Positions 34,882 through 43,736 of a stretch of 64,000 nt of DNA are shown here, piece by piece. Source of the DNA: Bradyrhizobium australiense. Its GTDB lineage: Bacteria > Pseudomonadota > Alphaproteobacteria > Rhizobiales > Xanthobacteraceae. The position numbers were made by a program, and so were the translations under genes. Position 1 is the first letter of the stretch; every line of letters begins with the position of its first letter. The DNA lies in NCBI RefSeq assembly GCF_013114825.1, contig NZ_JAAVLX010000011.1:186001-250000 (forward strand), written 5' to 3'. The notes beneath the pieces were generated by a model. It ran no database searches and was not told the DNA's origin. It worked only from the letters and a program-made list of their open reading frames with translations.

Positions 34882-36437
34882 TCATTCCAATCCGGCCCGG
34901 CGAAAGCCTTCGAGATAGTGCTCGCGATCGTCGTCGAGCTTCCAGGGTAACTGCGTCGCGATCCAGGCGAGCGAGATATTCGGCTGGGTGCGGCGCAACT
35001 CCTGAAGCGCAGTCCGCGCGAGTTCTATCTGGCCGGTCATGCCGGCAGCGACCGTCAGCACCCGATAGGCGCCAGTGAGGTCGCCGCGCTGACGGGTCGC
35101 CTCGCGCGCCAGTGCGATGGCTTCCTGATAGTTCCGTCCGACGAACTGGGCGTAGGCGGCAACGCCGTAATAGATCGCGGAAGAGGGGTCGCGGGGGCTC
35201 TGGCGGATCGCGCGTTGCGTCGCCGCATAGGCATCCGTCCATCGCCCGGTATAGGACAGCGCCAGGGCATAGTACCCCTGCGCCAGGGAAAAATTTGGAT
35301 TGAGCTGGAGCGCCAGTTCGAACTCGGCCAGCGAATGGTCGAGCCGGCGCGTGGAGAAATACACGCTGCCGAGGGCCGTATGCGCCCACGCATCTTCGCT
35401 GTCGGCGGCAATCGCCGCCAATGCCGCCTGCTCGGCGGCGGGAGCTGCGGTTGCAAGGTCGGTCCAGCCTAGATGCACGCCGAACATATGGTTGGTCGCG
35501 AACAGAGCCAATGCCTGGCCGTAGTCCGGATCGAGCGCAATCGCGCGTTCCAGCAGTGCTTGCGCGGCGAGGCTGTCGGGTCGCGTTACACGCCAGTGAT
35601 GCGACAGCGCCCGCATCACCAGGTCCCATGCATCGATGCTGTTGGGCGGCTTGCGCCGGCTGCGAAAATTCTCCGCGGCGTAAATCTGTGGCTCAATCGC
35701 GGTGACGATGGCATCCGTGATCTCATCCTGTACCGCGAATACGTCGCTCAGGTCGCGATCGTAATGCTCCGCCCAGATGTGACTGCCGGTTGCCGTGTCG
35801 TTGAGTTGAGCGGTGATGCGTACGCGATCGCCGCTCCTTCGCACGCTGCCTTCGACCACGTAGCGTACGCCAAGCTCGGCAGCGACCTGCCTCATATGCA
35901 CCGGCTTGCCCTTGTAGGTGAATGACGAATTGCGTGCGATCACGAAGAACCAGCGCAATTTCGACAGCGCGGTGATGAGTCCTCGCTGATTCCATCGGAG
36001 AAATATTCCTGTTCCCGATCGCCGCTCATATTGTCGAACGGCAACACGGCGATCGCCGGTCGGTCGGGCAGCGCGAGCCCCGCACGTGGTTGCTCTGCTT
36101 CTATCGGCCATGGGGCCTGTGCATCGCACGGCCCATTCACGTCGCCGACGAAGCGAAGCCCTTTGCGCGGAATGGTGCGGATAAGTCTCTGTTCCTTGCC
36201 GTTGTCGCCTATCGCGTTTCGGGCGGCGTTAATCCGGCTGTCCAGCGTCGAGTCCGAGACGATCCGCCCTCCCCATACCAGCGAAATGAGATCATCCCGG
36301 CTGACCACGCGATCGCGATGCTTCAGCAGGTGAACCAGCAAGTCGAATACTTGCGGCTGCATCGCAACCAGATCGCCGCCACGGCGCAGCTCGCGCCGAT
36401 CAGTATCCAAGATGTGATTATCGAAGCTGAATTTCAC
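34882..36437 (-). pseudogene. Winged-helix/TPR signalling protein (CadC/adenylate-cyclase type), frameshifted
   Basis: The two frames join into about 518 residues when one C is restored near 35980 (FSDGISED continues as LITALSKLRWFFVIARNSSF). The N-terminal winged helix (VFDLLVHLLKHRDRVVSRDDLI) binds DNA in the OmpR/CadC manner. AIAVLPFDNMSGD and the strand that spans the break belong to the TolB-like/FlgO domain of these regulators. Several TPR repeats follow (AAQALLERAIALDPDYGQAL, LAEFELALQLNPNFSLA). No cyclase domain and no membrane helix are seen. As written, only the N-terminal part with the DNA-binding domain would be made. Confidence 0.75.
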
Positions 36438-36571
36438 GTGTGCTTTCTCAAGAAACAATCAAGTCCGTCTCATGGAGAGATCAAGCGGCAGGCAAAGTCC
36501 TGTCGCCGTTCTTCGTGCATCCTGTCTAAATCGGAATTTGCAGCGCCATTTCCCGTAGTGGAGACAATTTC

Positions 36572-37348
36572 ATGACGGAAACTCAGACCCTCAGCCGGGC
36601 GATGCCGGGCAGTCGCGTGCTAAGATTCACTGCATTTGTGTTTGGAGGTGTGGCCTATCTCACATTTCTGTTCACGATTCTGTACGCCATCGGGTTCGTC
36701 TCGGGCCTTGCGGTGCCGAAGGCGATCGATATCGGCGCGAAATCGGGGGCATTCGAGGCAATTATGGTCAATCTCGCATTGATGTCGTTATTTGCGGTCC
36801 AACATAGCGTCATGGCGCGCAAATCATTTAAATATTGGTGGATGCAGTTTATTCCGAAGTCTGTCGAGCGCAGCACCTATGTGCTGTGCGCAAGCCTGAC
36901 GCTTCTGCTGCTGTTCTGGCAATGGCGTCCAATGCCGGCCGTCGTCTGGAGCATTCAGGATCCCGACTTGGCCATGGTGATCGTAACATTGTCGTTCTTC
37001 GGTTGGGTGATCGTGTTCACGAGCACCTTCCTGATCAATCATTTCGAACTGTTCGGATTGCACCAGGTCACCAACAATCTCGTGGGCCGCGAGATGCCGG
37101 CGCCAGTCTTCCGGACACCGTTCTTCTATCGTTTTGTCAGGCACCCGATCTATCTCGGCTTTATCATCGCCTTCTGGGCGGCCCCGACGATGAGCGCCGG
37201 GCATCTGCTGTTCGCAGCGGTGACAACGGCTTACATCTTCGTCGGCATCATGTTGGAGGAGCGCGATCTTGTCGGCATGTTCGGCGAGGAGTATCTCCGG
37301 TACCGGGAGCGGGTTTCGATGCTGTTCCCCTGGCGCAGATCTAGCTGA
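36572..37348 (+). CDS. mddA: Methanethiol S-methyltransferase, MddA-like
   Basis: A 258-residue membrane methyltransferase that would make dimethyl sulfide from methanethiol and S-adenosylmethionine. Five or six membrane helices are visible. The C-terminal SAM-binding signature of the isoprenylcysteine/phospholipid methyltransferase group reads RHPIYLGFIIAFWAAPTMSAGH, then EERDLVGMFGEEYLRYRERV. The NnrU-like middle part with QHSVMARKSFK and the length fit MddA. GGAGA lies 9 bases before the ATG. The next gene follows after 33 bases and may be co-transcribed. Confidence 0.75.
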   Translation: MTETQTLSRAMPGSRVLRFTAFVFGGVAYLTFLFTILYAIGFVSGLAVPKAIDIGAKSGAFEAIMVNLALMSLFAVQHSVMARKSFKYWWMQFIPKSVERSTYVLCASLTLLLLFWQWRPMPAVVWSIQDPDLAMVIVTLSFFGWVIVFTSTFLINHFELFGLHQVTNNLVGREMPAPVFRTPFFYRFVRHPIYLGFIIAFWAAPTMSAGHLLFAAVTTAYIFVGIMLEERDLVGMFGEEYLRYRERVSMLFPWRRSS

Positions 37349-37381
37349 CCACTTCTCCATTGTCTGTAAGAAGGCGGAAGA

Positions 37382-37807
37382 ATGATGAAGCATACTGGAA
37401 GCTGTTTTTGCGGTGCAGTCGAGGTGCAGGTCACGGGCGCGCCGGAAGGAATGGGTTATTGCCACTGCCGTTCCTGCCGCTCATGGTCCGGCGGACCGGT
37501 GAACGCGTTCACGCTGTGGAAACCCGAAGCGGTGCGGATCACGGCGGGGGCGCAACACGTTGCGACGTTCGAGAAGACCCCGATGAGCCAGCGCAAGTAC
37601 TGCGCTGAATGCGGTGGTCATCTGATGACCAATCATCCGACGCTCGGGCTGGTCGACGTCTTCGCCGCAACCCTTCCGACGCTCCCGTTCACGCCCGGCG
37701 TGCACGTCAATTACGCCGAGACGGTGCTGCCGATGCGGGATGGGCTACCCAAACTGAAGGATTTTCCCGCCGAACTTGGCGGCTCCGGTGAAGTGATCGC
37801 CGAGTAG
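37382..37807 (+). CDS. GFA-family zinc protein
   Basis: A 141-residue protein of the glutathione-dependent formaldehyde-activating (Gfa/CENP-V) family. The zinc cysteines are in GSCFCGAVEV, YCHCRSCR and KYCAECGGHL, the full family set. It may bind or transfer thiol adducts; family members are often assigned to formaldehyde detoxification without proof. The place directly after mddA hints at a role in C1-sulfur metabolism, which is inference. Confidence 0.85.
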   Translation: MMKHTGSCFCGAVEVQVTGAPEGMGYCHCRSCRSWSGGPVNAFTLWKPEAVRITAGAQHVATFEKTPMSQRKYCAECGGHLMTNHPTLGLVDVFAATLPTLPFTPGVHVNYAETVLPMRDGLPKLKDFPAELGGSGEVIAE

Positions 37808-37885
37808 GAAAAAAGAGCTTCCGCAGAAATAACGATGCCGCAAACGCTATTCGCTGCGCTTCGCATCGATAAGACGCTGCCCGTC

Positions 37886-37916
37886 CCCGGACCCAACCAG
37901 GAGCGGCCGGGTCTTT
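37886..37916 (+). terminator. Possible terminator after the GFA gene
   Basis: CCCGG at 37886-37890 can pair with CCGGG at 37907-37911, or GACCC with GGGTC a few bases later. A TTTTT run follows at 37913-37917. The two pairings compete and the stem is short. Confidence 0.35.
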
Positions 37917-38100
37917 TTGGCGTACCCGTCACGGTCGGGTAACGCTGCACGCCTGCCTGTCATCTTGAGAGCTATGTCAGCGGCAGGTCCCGCCCTGCAA
38001 AATCGGGGTTTGGCGTTGTCCGTCTGGTTCCGGTAAGAAAGTCTTGAAATTGACTGTCGCGGCGAAAGCTTCGTTTCGCCAGGCAGAATAACAAGAGGAA

Positions 38101-39372
38101 ATGCCGGAAATGACCGCCAGACCGCAATTGCCGGAGCGAACGCCGCGCGCCAAGGGCGAACCGACCGCGCTGGATGGTCTGCTGGTCATTGACTTCACCA
38201 GAGTCGTTGCCGGTCCGGCCTGCACCCAAACGCTGGCCGATTTCGGCGCCGACGTGATCAAGATCGAAAACCCCGATGGGGGCGACGATACCCGCCACTA
38301 CGAACACGCGGAAATCGGCGGCGAGAGCGCGGCCTTCCTCAGCCTCAATCGCAACAAGCGCGGCATCACGCTCGATTTCAACAATTCGGCGGCGCTCGAA
38401 GTCGCCCGCGAACTGATCGCGAAAGCGGATGTCGTGGTGGAGAATTTCTCCGGCGGCGTGATGAAGAAGTTCGGTCTCGATTATGCGTCCGTCGCGCCGA
38501 CCAATCCGCGGCTGATCTATTGCTCGATCTCGGCCTATGGCCGCAAGGGTGAGTTCGCGTTGCGTCCAGGCTTCGATCCGATCACCCAGGCCGAAAGCGG
38601 CTTCATGTCGCTGAACGGCTTTCCGGATGGCGAGCCGGTGCGGACCGGTCCGCCGATCGTCGATATGGCGACGGGCATGTCGGCATGCAACGCAATCCTG
38701 CTGGCGCTGATCGCCCGCGACCGACTCGGCCGCGGCCAGCAGGTTGAGGTCGCGTTGATCGACACCGCCGTGTCGATGACCGGTTTCTATGGAATGGCCT
38801 ATCTGATCAGCGGCGCGAACCCGGGCCGCTTCGGAAATTCGCCGAACGGCTCGCCCACCGTCGGCGTCTACCAGGCATCCGATGGACCGCTTTACATGGC
38901 CTGCGCCAACGACCGCCTGTACCGCCGGCTCGTGGTCGACGTGCTCGATCGGCCGGATCTCGTCACGGATCCCGAGTTCGCCCATAGGAAAAACCGAACT
39001 GCCAACAGAGAAAAGTTGCGCGCCATCATCGCCGGCGTCTTTGCGACCGACAGTCTTGAGAACTGGATGGCGAAGATGAAGAAGGCCAACATACCGGTTG
39101 GCTATTTGCGCACCGTAGAGGAAGGGTTCAACGCACCGGAAGTGCGCAACCGTCATCGCCTCAGCCGGATTCCGCATCCAACGGCCGGCGCCGTTCCCAA
39201 TATTGAGACGCCGTTGCAGATGAGCTTGACGCCAACCGTCGATCCAGTGGCGGCGCCGCTGCTGGGTGAGCATACCAGGGAGGTGCTCCGAAAGACGCTC
39301 GGATACGATGAGCAGCGTATTGCGGCTCTGGCCGAGGCGGGCGCTTTCGGGAAAACGGGTACTACGGCCTGA
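38101..39372 (+). CDS. CaiB/BaiF-family CoA transferase
   Basis: A 423-residue class III CoA transferase that moves CoA between carboxylic acids through an enzyme-bound anhydride. The N-terminal signature reads LVIDFTRVVAGPACTQTLADFGADVIKIE. The catalytic Asp is in PPIVDMATGMSACNAIL. NRNKRGITLDF and the C-terminal GEHTREVLRKTLGYDE also match. AAGAGG lies upstream; ATGs at 38101 and 38110 are both possible. Possible substrates include oxalate, formate, carnitine or aromatic acids, which sequence alone cannot separate. A 2-hydroxyacid oxidase follows. Confidence 0.88.
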   Translation: MPEMTARPQLPERTPRAKGEPTALDGLLVIDFTRVVAGPACTQTLADFGADVIKIENPDGGDDTRHYEHAEIGGESAAFLSLNRNKRGITLDFNNSAALEVARELIAKADVVVENFSGGVMKKFGLDYASVAPTNPRLIYCSISAYGRKGEFALRPGFDPITQAESGFMSLNGFPDGEPVRTGPPIVDMATGMSACNAILLALIARDRLGRGQQVEVALIDTAVSMTGFYGMAYLISGANPGRFGNSPNGSPTVGVYQASDGPLYMACANDRLYRRLVVDVLDRPDLVTDPEFAHRKNRTANREKLRAIIAGVFATDSLENWMAKMKKANIPVGYLRTVEEGFNAPEVRNRHRLSRIPHPTAGAVPNIETPLQMSLTPTVDPVAAPLLGEHTREVLRKTLGYDEQRIAALAEAGAFGKTGTTA

Positions 39373-39514
39373 GCGGTGCTGATCTTCTTTCTACGCCGAT
39401 GTATCTCGCGAACGAATGACATCCCTGCGTTTGCACCACACCTAACCCATTCAAAGCGGTAGCTTTTTCCGTTCTTCTGCGGCTAATGTGCCGCCAAAGC
39501 GGGAGAGAAACATC

Positions 39515-40648
39515 ATGAACGACGGGACCCCCATCCGGCCGGCGAGAAATGTCGAGCTCGGCGCCAGCGGCGAAGAATTCCAGAACCTCCACGAATTCAT
39601 CCGAAAAGCGCGCGCCCGCCTCAATCAGAACGCTTGGGATTATATTGTTGGCGCCTCCGAGACGGAGACCACCATGCGTCGCAATCGCATGGCGCTCGAC
39701 GAGATTGCATTCCGGCCTCGCGTACTGCGCAATGTCGCGGAAGTCGATCCATCGACTGAGGTGTTCGGCCGCCGCCTGCGTTTGCCTGTCATGATTGCGC
39801 CGGTCGGCGCGCTCGAGATTTTCGATCCCAATTCAGGCGCCGCCGTCGCGCGCGGAGCAGGGCAGTTCGGCGCCGCTCACATGTTGAGTTCGGTGTCCGA
39901 ACCGGGGCTGGAGGCGACCGCCAAAGCCGCACCCGGCGCATTGCGTATCTATCAGCTCTATGTCCGCGGCGACGACGCCTTTGTCGAAGACGTTGTCAGC
40001 CGCACGATCGAGAATGGTTATGCCGCGTTCTGCCTGACCGTCGACACCGCACATTACAGCCGGCGCGAGCGCGATATCGCCAAGCGGTATGTCCGCGAAA
40101 GCCGTATCCGGGCTACCGGCGGCGACTTCCAGAAAGGGCTGGAATGGCGCACGGTGAAGCTGATCAAGGACAAGTACAAAATTCCGCTGGTGATCAAGGG
40201 TATTGCCACCGCGGAAGACGCTGCCATCGCGCTCGATCACGGTGTGGACTGGGTCTATGTGTCGAACCATGGCGGGCGCCAGCTCGACCACGGACGCGGC
40301 GCGATGCACGTCTTGCCGGAAATCGTCGACGCGGTTGCCGGTCGCGCCAAGATCATGGTCGACGGTTCGTTCTGCCGCGGCACCGACATCGTAAAGGCGA
40401 TTGCCTCCGGCGCCGATCTGGTCGGCATTGGCCGTCTGCAATGCTGGGCACTCGCGGCCGCAGGCGAGGCCGGCATCGTGCGGATGCTTGAATTGCTGGA
40501 GGACGAACTGATCCGCTGTCTCGGGCTGCTCGGCGTCACCAGCCTTGCCGAACTTAACAAGTCCTATCTGCACGCAGCAATGGCGACCAACCCACCCAGT
40601 GTGTTCAGCGCCTTTCCGTTGCTGGATATCGAGCCCTATCGTTACTGA
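39515..40648 (+). CDS. FMN-dependent 2-hydroxyacid oxidase/dehydrogenase
   Basis: A 377-residue TIM-barrel flavoenzyme (lactate dehydrogenase/glycolate oxidase group). The catalytic histidine is in YVSNHGGRQLDHGRGAMHVL. The substrate Arg follows in the same segment (GGRQLD), and the Lys is in LVIKGIATAEDA. The phosphate-binding strands read IMVDGSFCRGTDIVKAIASGADLVGIGR. It oxidises an L-2-hydroxyacid to the oxoacid. A GGGAGAG precedes the ATG at 39515. With the CoA transferase in front it may handle a hydroxyacid and its oxoacyl-CoA; that link is inference. Confidence 0.88.
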   Translation: MNDGTPIRPARNVELGASGEEFQNLHEFIRKARARLNQNAWDYIVGASETETTMRRNRMALDEIAFRPRVLRNVAEVDPSTEVFGRRLRLPVMIAPVGALEIFDPNSGAAVARGAGQFGAAHMLSSVSEPGLEATAKAAPGALRIYQLYVRGDDAFVEDVVSRTIENGYAAFCLTVDTAHYSRRERDIAKRYVRESRIRATGGDFQKGLEWRTVKLIKDKYKIPLVIKGIATAEDAAIALDHGVDWVYVSNHGGRQLDHGRGAMHVLPEIVDAVAGRAKIMVDGSFCRGTDIVKAIASGADLVGIGRLQCWALAAAGEAGIVRMLELLEDELIRCLGLLGVTSLAELNKSYLHAAMATNPPSVFSAFPLLDIEPYRY

Positions 40649-40802
40649 GTATCCGAGGGCTACGGCCGGTCCGGAGCGCGGATACCTCTGGTCGGCGTTG
40701 CCTTCGCATCGTCCGGAACCTGACGTCGATTACCGCATTATCAGGCGCGCAGGGCCCCGCAGCCACGACAGACCTGATTCAAATGGCCAATAATGGAAGC
40801 GA

Positions 40803-41009
40803 ATGGCAGAGAATCCTTTCGCTGAATTCAGCCTCGAGAAGGCTATCGATTTCCGCTGGACGTTGCGGGACATTCAGGCTCACCGACTGAAAATGTCGCC
40901 GGTCAGCGACGAAGACTTGAGAGCATTGATAGGTCTCGGCCTGGTCGAAGTGTGCGACATAGGGATCGTGCTGACGCAGGCGGGAATCGCCGTGCTGAAC
41001 CGGTCGTAA
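40803..41009 (+). CDS. Small acidic protein of unknown function
   Basis: A 68-residue protein (MAENPFAEFSLEKAIDFRW) with GGAAG 5 bases before the ATG. It is amphipathic, with no cysteines and no membrane segment, and ends in a compact LVEVCDIGIVLTQAGIAVL region that looks like a small wing or helix pair. I do not recognise the family. The protein-like composition and ribosome site support it. Confidence 0.5.
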   Translation: MAENPFAEFSLEKAIDFRWTLRDIQAHRLKMSPVSDEDLRALIGLGLVEVCDIGIVLTQAGIAVLNRS

Positions 41010-41195
41010 TCAGCGCGCCTTCAGAAAACTCTCGCCGGAGTCGCAGGGCCTGCAGCGGTAGGTCAGCACGTCGTAATTCTGGTCGCGTGGCTCGATCGTG
41101 GCCAGCCGCATTTGTGCGCCGCATTTCATGCAAGGCATTTCCATGCTGGTTTGAAAGCGGGTGCAGGTCGGCGTCGGTCGAAATGCTTGCAGCAT
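41010..41195 (-). CDS. Small zinc-ribbon-like protein
   Basis: A 61-residue protein with two CxxC pairs, PCMKCG and RCRPCD, separated by about 23 residues. This is the layout of a zinc ribbon that recurs as small proteins in Bradyrhizobium. GGAG lies 5 bases before the ATG at 41195. It abuts the stop of the small gene on the other strand. Zinc binding is predicted; function is unknown. Confidence 0.6.
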   Translation of the reverse strand: MLQAFRPTPTCTRFQTSMEMPCMKCGAQMRLATIEPRDQNYDVLTYRCRPCDSGESFLKAR

Positions 41196-41481
41196 CTTAT
41201 CTCCATGTCCCAAGAGAGACTTAAAATCAGAGACGCAACGCCACCCACAGCCAAATCCCTAACTCCGAATCACTATGCCACACTGTTGCCACCATTGGAA
41301 TCGGACGCCGCATCTGTACGGCTACGGGTCGCGAAGGAAGGAAGTTTTTCTTGGTTCATTCGCCGAAATGGGCCGCCCGGATGCCAGGCCGCCGAAGTCT
41401 ATGTCGGTGCCCGGCCCAATATGGCGCAGACGCAGCCGGGAATTATGCTAACGTGCCGATGTCGACATTGGAGAAGCGACC

Positions 41482-41835
41482 ATGACTGAACCGAAACTCG
41501 AAGTCCCGGCCGAGCTGCGCGAGTTGGCCGAGAGAACCATCGATCAGGCAGAAAAGGCGTTCGGCATGTTCTTCGATGCCGCCGGAAAGTCCATGACGTC
41601 GATGCCGGGTGCGGGTACGGAAATTTCCAGACAGGCGCTGTCGTTCACCGAACAGAATATGAAGGCTGCGTTCGAGCATGCCCGCAAGCTGGTCCATGCG
41701 ACCGATCTTCAGGAAGCGATGCGGATCCAGTCTGAATTCCTGCGCAGCCAGTTCACCAACGCCGGCGAACATATGCGACAAATCACCGGCGGCGTCATAT
41801 CGGCCGCAAAAGATTCGACGAAGGGCAAGCTCTAA
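41482..41835 (+). CDS. Phasin-family protein
   Basis: A 117-residue helical protein (KLEVPAELRELAERTIDQAEKAF, then FTEQNMKAAFEHARKLVHATDLQEAMRIQSEFLRSQ). These heptad-rich helices match the phasin family, which coats polyhydroxyalkanoate granules. GGAGA lies 8 bases before the ATG. The unique gene position gives no operon context. Confidence 0.85.
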   Translation: MTEPKLEVPAELRELAERTIDQAEKAFGMFFDAAGKSMTSMPGAGTEISRQALSFTEQNMKAAFEHARKLVHATDLQEAMRIQSEFLRSQFTNAGEHMRQITGGVISAAKDSTKGKL

Positions 41836-41843
41836 GAGCCGCG

Positions 41844-42098
41844 CTAGCGGCGACGTCCGATCGCGACACCGAACAGAAAGGCGACGAACAGGCTGGCCAG
41901 CGGTGCTTCGCGCGTGATCGCGCTGATGGTCGAGAGCGGCATTCCCGGTTGCCGTGCCGCCGTGATTGCGTCGCTGAGACGGCCGACCGCGGCCTGCAGC
42001 GCGTCGGACACTTCCGTCAGCGTGCGTGACACATCGGTCGCGGTATCAATGGCGCGTTCCGCCATGCCGGGCTGCGATGGTCCTGAGGTTTCATTCAC
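41844..42098 (-). CDS. Small membrane-anchored protein
   Basis: About 84 residues. The N-terminal two-thirds is a soluble amphipathic helix (MAERAIDTATDVSRTLTEVSDALQ). A C-terminal membrane helix (PLASLFVAFLFGVAIG) ends in RRR, so the N-terminus likely faces the cytoplasm. This layout resembles DUF883-type tail-anchored proteins. The start is a GTG at 42098; no ATG is in frame. Converges on the phasin gene. Confidence 0.55.
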   Translation of the reverse strand: MNETSGPSQPGMAERAIDTATDVSRTLTEVSDALQAAVGRLSDAITAARQPGMPLSTISAITREAPLASLFVAFLFGVAIGRRR

Positions 42099-42254
42099 AA
42101 TTTGCAACTCACTCGATCGCTTGGCGTCCGCCGAGCGGCGGCTGACGTTGCGACAATGCGTGGCCAGGCCAGTTGTTCCAGAAGGTACGTCCTCTGGCGG
42201 CCGCGTGGAACCTCTGTCGTCGCCGGGATTTGATTTGGTCGGAGGAAATCAAAA

Positions 42255-42551
42255 GTGGATTTCGGGATGGCGAAGGAACTGACTGAAGATCAATTGACCA
42301 GAAGCGGCGGCGCGCCGTTGAAGGTTGCGATTGGGGTCGCCATTTTCGGCGTGCTCGGCATGCTGATCGTTGACCATGGGCCATGGAACAAGCCGAAACT
42401 ACAGCACGCGCTGATCGCCAACTACAGTACCACCGGCGAAGCCGCACGTGCAGCCGGCGCGCAGGTCCTGCCGACCGAACCGAAGCTTGAGGTGGAGCCT
42501 GAGCCGCCCATGCCAAAGCCGGTTCACCCGGCCAATCGGACGCCGCCGTGA
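42255..42551 (+). CDS. Small protein with one membrane helix
   Basis: A 98-residue protein. A GTG start at 42255 has GGAGGA 8 bases upstream, better than the internal ATG at 42267. A membrane helix (LKVAIGVAIFGVLGMLIV) is followed by a soluble part and a Pro/Glu-rich tail (EPKLEVEPEPPMPKPVHP). The family is not recognised. Confidence 0.5.
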   Translation: MDFGMAKELTEDQLTRSGGAPLKVAIGVAIFGVLGMLIVDHGPWNKPKLQHALIANYSTTGEAARAAGAQVLPTEPKLEVEPEPPMPKPVHPANRTPP

Positions 42552-42883
42552 AGCATCCCATTTGACATGCCACCGGCTTACCGGCATCAGGCGCTTCCGA
42601 ACGCCAGTGCACGCTTACGAACGCGCCCCACCCGCAGCTAACACTGCAGACACCAGCAAGATCGGTGGATTGTCGCAGAACCGGCTGCCATGTTGGCGCA
42701 TCGCTACCCAGTGAGCCGATCTATGATGGCTCGCCACATAGAACAAGACCAAAAGAATCGTGAGCGTAACAGCAGCGGAAAACGGCTCCTTGCGCTCCGT
42801 TGAGCCGCGGGTTGCGCCATCCAAGGCCGGCGGTTTCGTTTCGATATCGCTGCGCTCGATTTGAATCTGGGTTGCTTCGGCAC

Positions 42884-42966
42884 TTGACGTGTCGGGCAAA
42901 TCAGGTGCACGATAGCATCATCGCCGATATCGTAAAGCCCGCGCCGGAAACGGTCGCGGGCTTTTC
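42884..42966 (+). ncRNA. Candidate small RNA unit, copy 1
   Basis: TTGACG at 42884 could be a -35, with CACGAT or CGATAG about 18-20 bases on as a -10. A terminator (AAAGCCCGC...GCGGGCTTTT) follows at 42934-42966. The short transcript would be roughly 50 bases. Matched by copy 2. Confidence 0.35.
42934..42966 (+). terminator. Rho-independent terminator, copy 1
   Basis: GCCCGC at 42937-42942 pairs with GCGGGC at 42956-42961, extended by AAA with TTT; TTTT at 42962-42965. Confidence 0.75.
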
Positions 42967-43064
42967 ACTTCATGGTCATTCAAGAGAGATTCAGCCAGGG
43001 CGGTTTCAAATTGTCGACGCCGCTTCGTCGAATCTTCCGGTATTTTTGACCGCTCGAAAATGGT

Positions 43065-43147
43065 TTGACATGTCGGGCAAATCACCGGCATAACGTCATC
43101 ATCGCAAATTGCAAAGCCCGCACGGAGAAATCCGTCGCGGGCTTTTT
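43065..43147 (+). ncRNA. Candidate small RNA unit, copy 2
   Basis: TTGACA at 43065 is a full -35. CATAAC follows after an 18-base spacer as a -10. A strong terminator is at 43113-43147. Conserved with copy 1 in the -35, GTCGGGCAAATCA, CATCATCGC and the terminator, but not in between. Confidence 0.4.
43113..43147 (+). terminator. Rho-independent terminator, copy 2
   Basis: AAAGCCCGC-ACGGA pairs with TCCGT-c-GCGGGCTTT around a GAAA tetraloop, giving 14 pairs with one bulge, then a T run. This is the strongest terminator in the window. Confidence 0.85.
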
Positions 43148-43266
43148 GTTTGAAATTCTCGAATCGGACGGTGGCCGCACATCGACGCCACAACTCCCAA
43201 CGCCCCCGCCCGGGCGTCGTAAGCGCGCCGCCGTCCGAACCTTCCATCACCACAGAATTGGCCGGC

Positions 43267-43482
43267 ATGCGCGATGACGCCGGAAAATACCGCCTGATGA
43301 TGAAAGCGAGGGATGCCGCCGCCGCAAGACCACTGCCGCCCGTCGTGCGGCCTGGCACGTCGCGTACACCTTCGGAACGGCAGCAGGCGGATCTGCGGAC
43401 GCTTAGCGCTAAACTCTCAAGCTCCGGCGACATCAAGGATGCGGTGGCGCTCTATCACGCGCGGAAGTCCGGCAGCCGCTGA
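43267..43482 (+). CDS. Possible small basic protein
   Basis: A 71-residue frame (MRDDAGKYRLMMKARDAAAA) rich in Arg, Ala and Ser, with a helical end (DIKDAVALYHARKSG). The frame is open further upstream without an ATG, and the ribosome site is weak. The protein-like C-terminus is the only support. Confidence 0.3.
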   Translation: MRDDAGKYRLMMKARDAAAARPLPPVVRPGTSRTPSERQQADLRTLSAKLSSSGDIKDAVALYHARKSGSR

Positions 43483-43736
43483 GAAGTCACGCAGACAGGA
43501 ACGGCGAGGGATCTGCACAAAAATCCTGAAATTATGCGCGCAAATTCCAGGCTCTGTTCACGAATAATCCCCGCGACAGCCGCAGCTTCATAAGACAGAG
43601 GGCCAACATAAAGAAAATCTTTCGTGCCTATCGCGGACAAGGCCGGCTCGATGAACCTGGCCCAGATCGCGGGCGAGTCTACCACCCCTTCACGTACGCG
43701 CAGCTGAAAGCTGCTTGCCAGAAAGAACTTGTTCAT
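43455..43736 (-). CDS. Possible small protein of unknown function
   Basis: A 93-residue frame (MNKFFLASSFQLRVREGVVD) of balanced composition with a mixed alpha/beta pattern. It has no recognisable family and a poor ribosome site. Overlaps the end of the frame on the other strand by 28 bases, so at most one of the two may be real. Confidence 0.3.
   Translation of the reverse strand: MNKFFLASSFQLRVREGVVDSPAIWARFIEPALSAIGTKDFLYVGPLSYEAAAVAGIIREQSLEFARIISGFLCRSLAVPVCVTSQRLPDFRA

Larger units (their letters stand above)
42552..43266. other. Non-coding region with two tandem promoter/terminator units
   Basis: No good gene is seen. The region holds two copies, 181 bases apart, of a unit that begins TTGAC(A/G)TGTCGGGCAAATCA, shares CATCATCGC, and ends in a terminator. 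The rest is unremarkable. Confidence 0.5.

Noticed and set aside
37972..39273. 433-codon minus-strand frame across the CoA transferase
   Set aside because: High-GC shadow; the plus strand has the complete CaiB/BaiF signature.
42884..43147. CRISPR array
   Set aside because: Only two units, 181 bases apart, without short regular spacers or cas genes.
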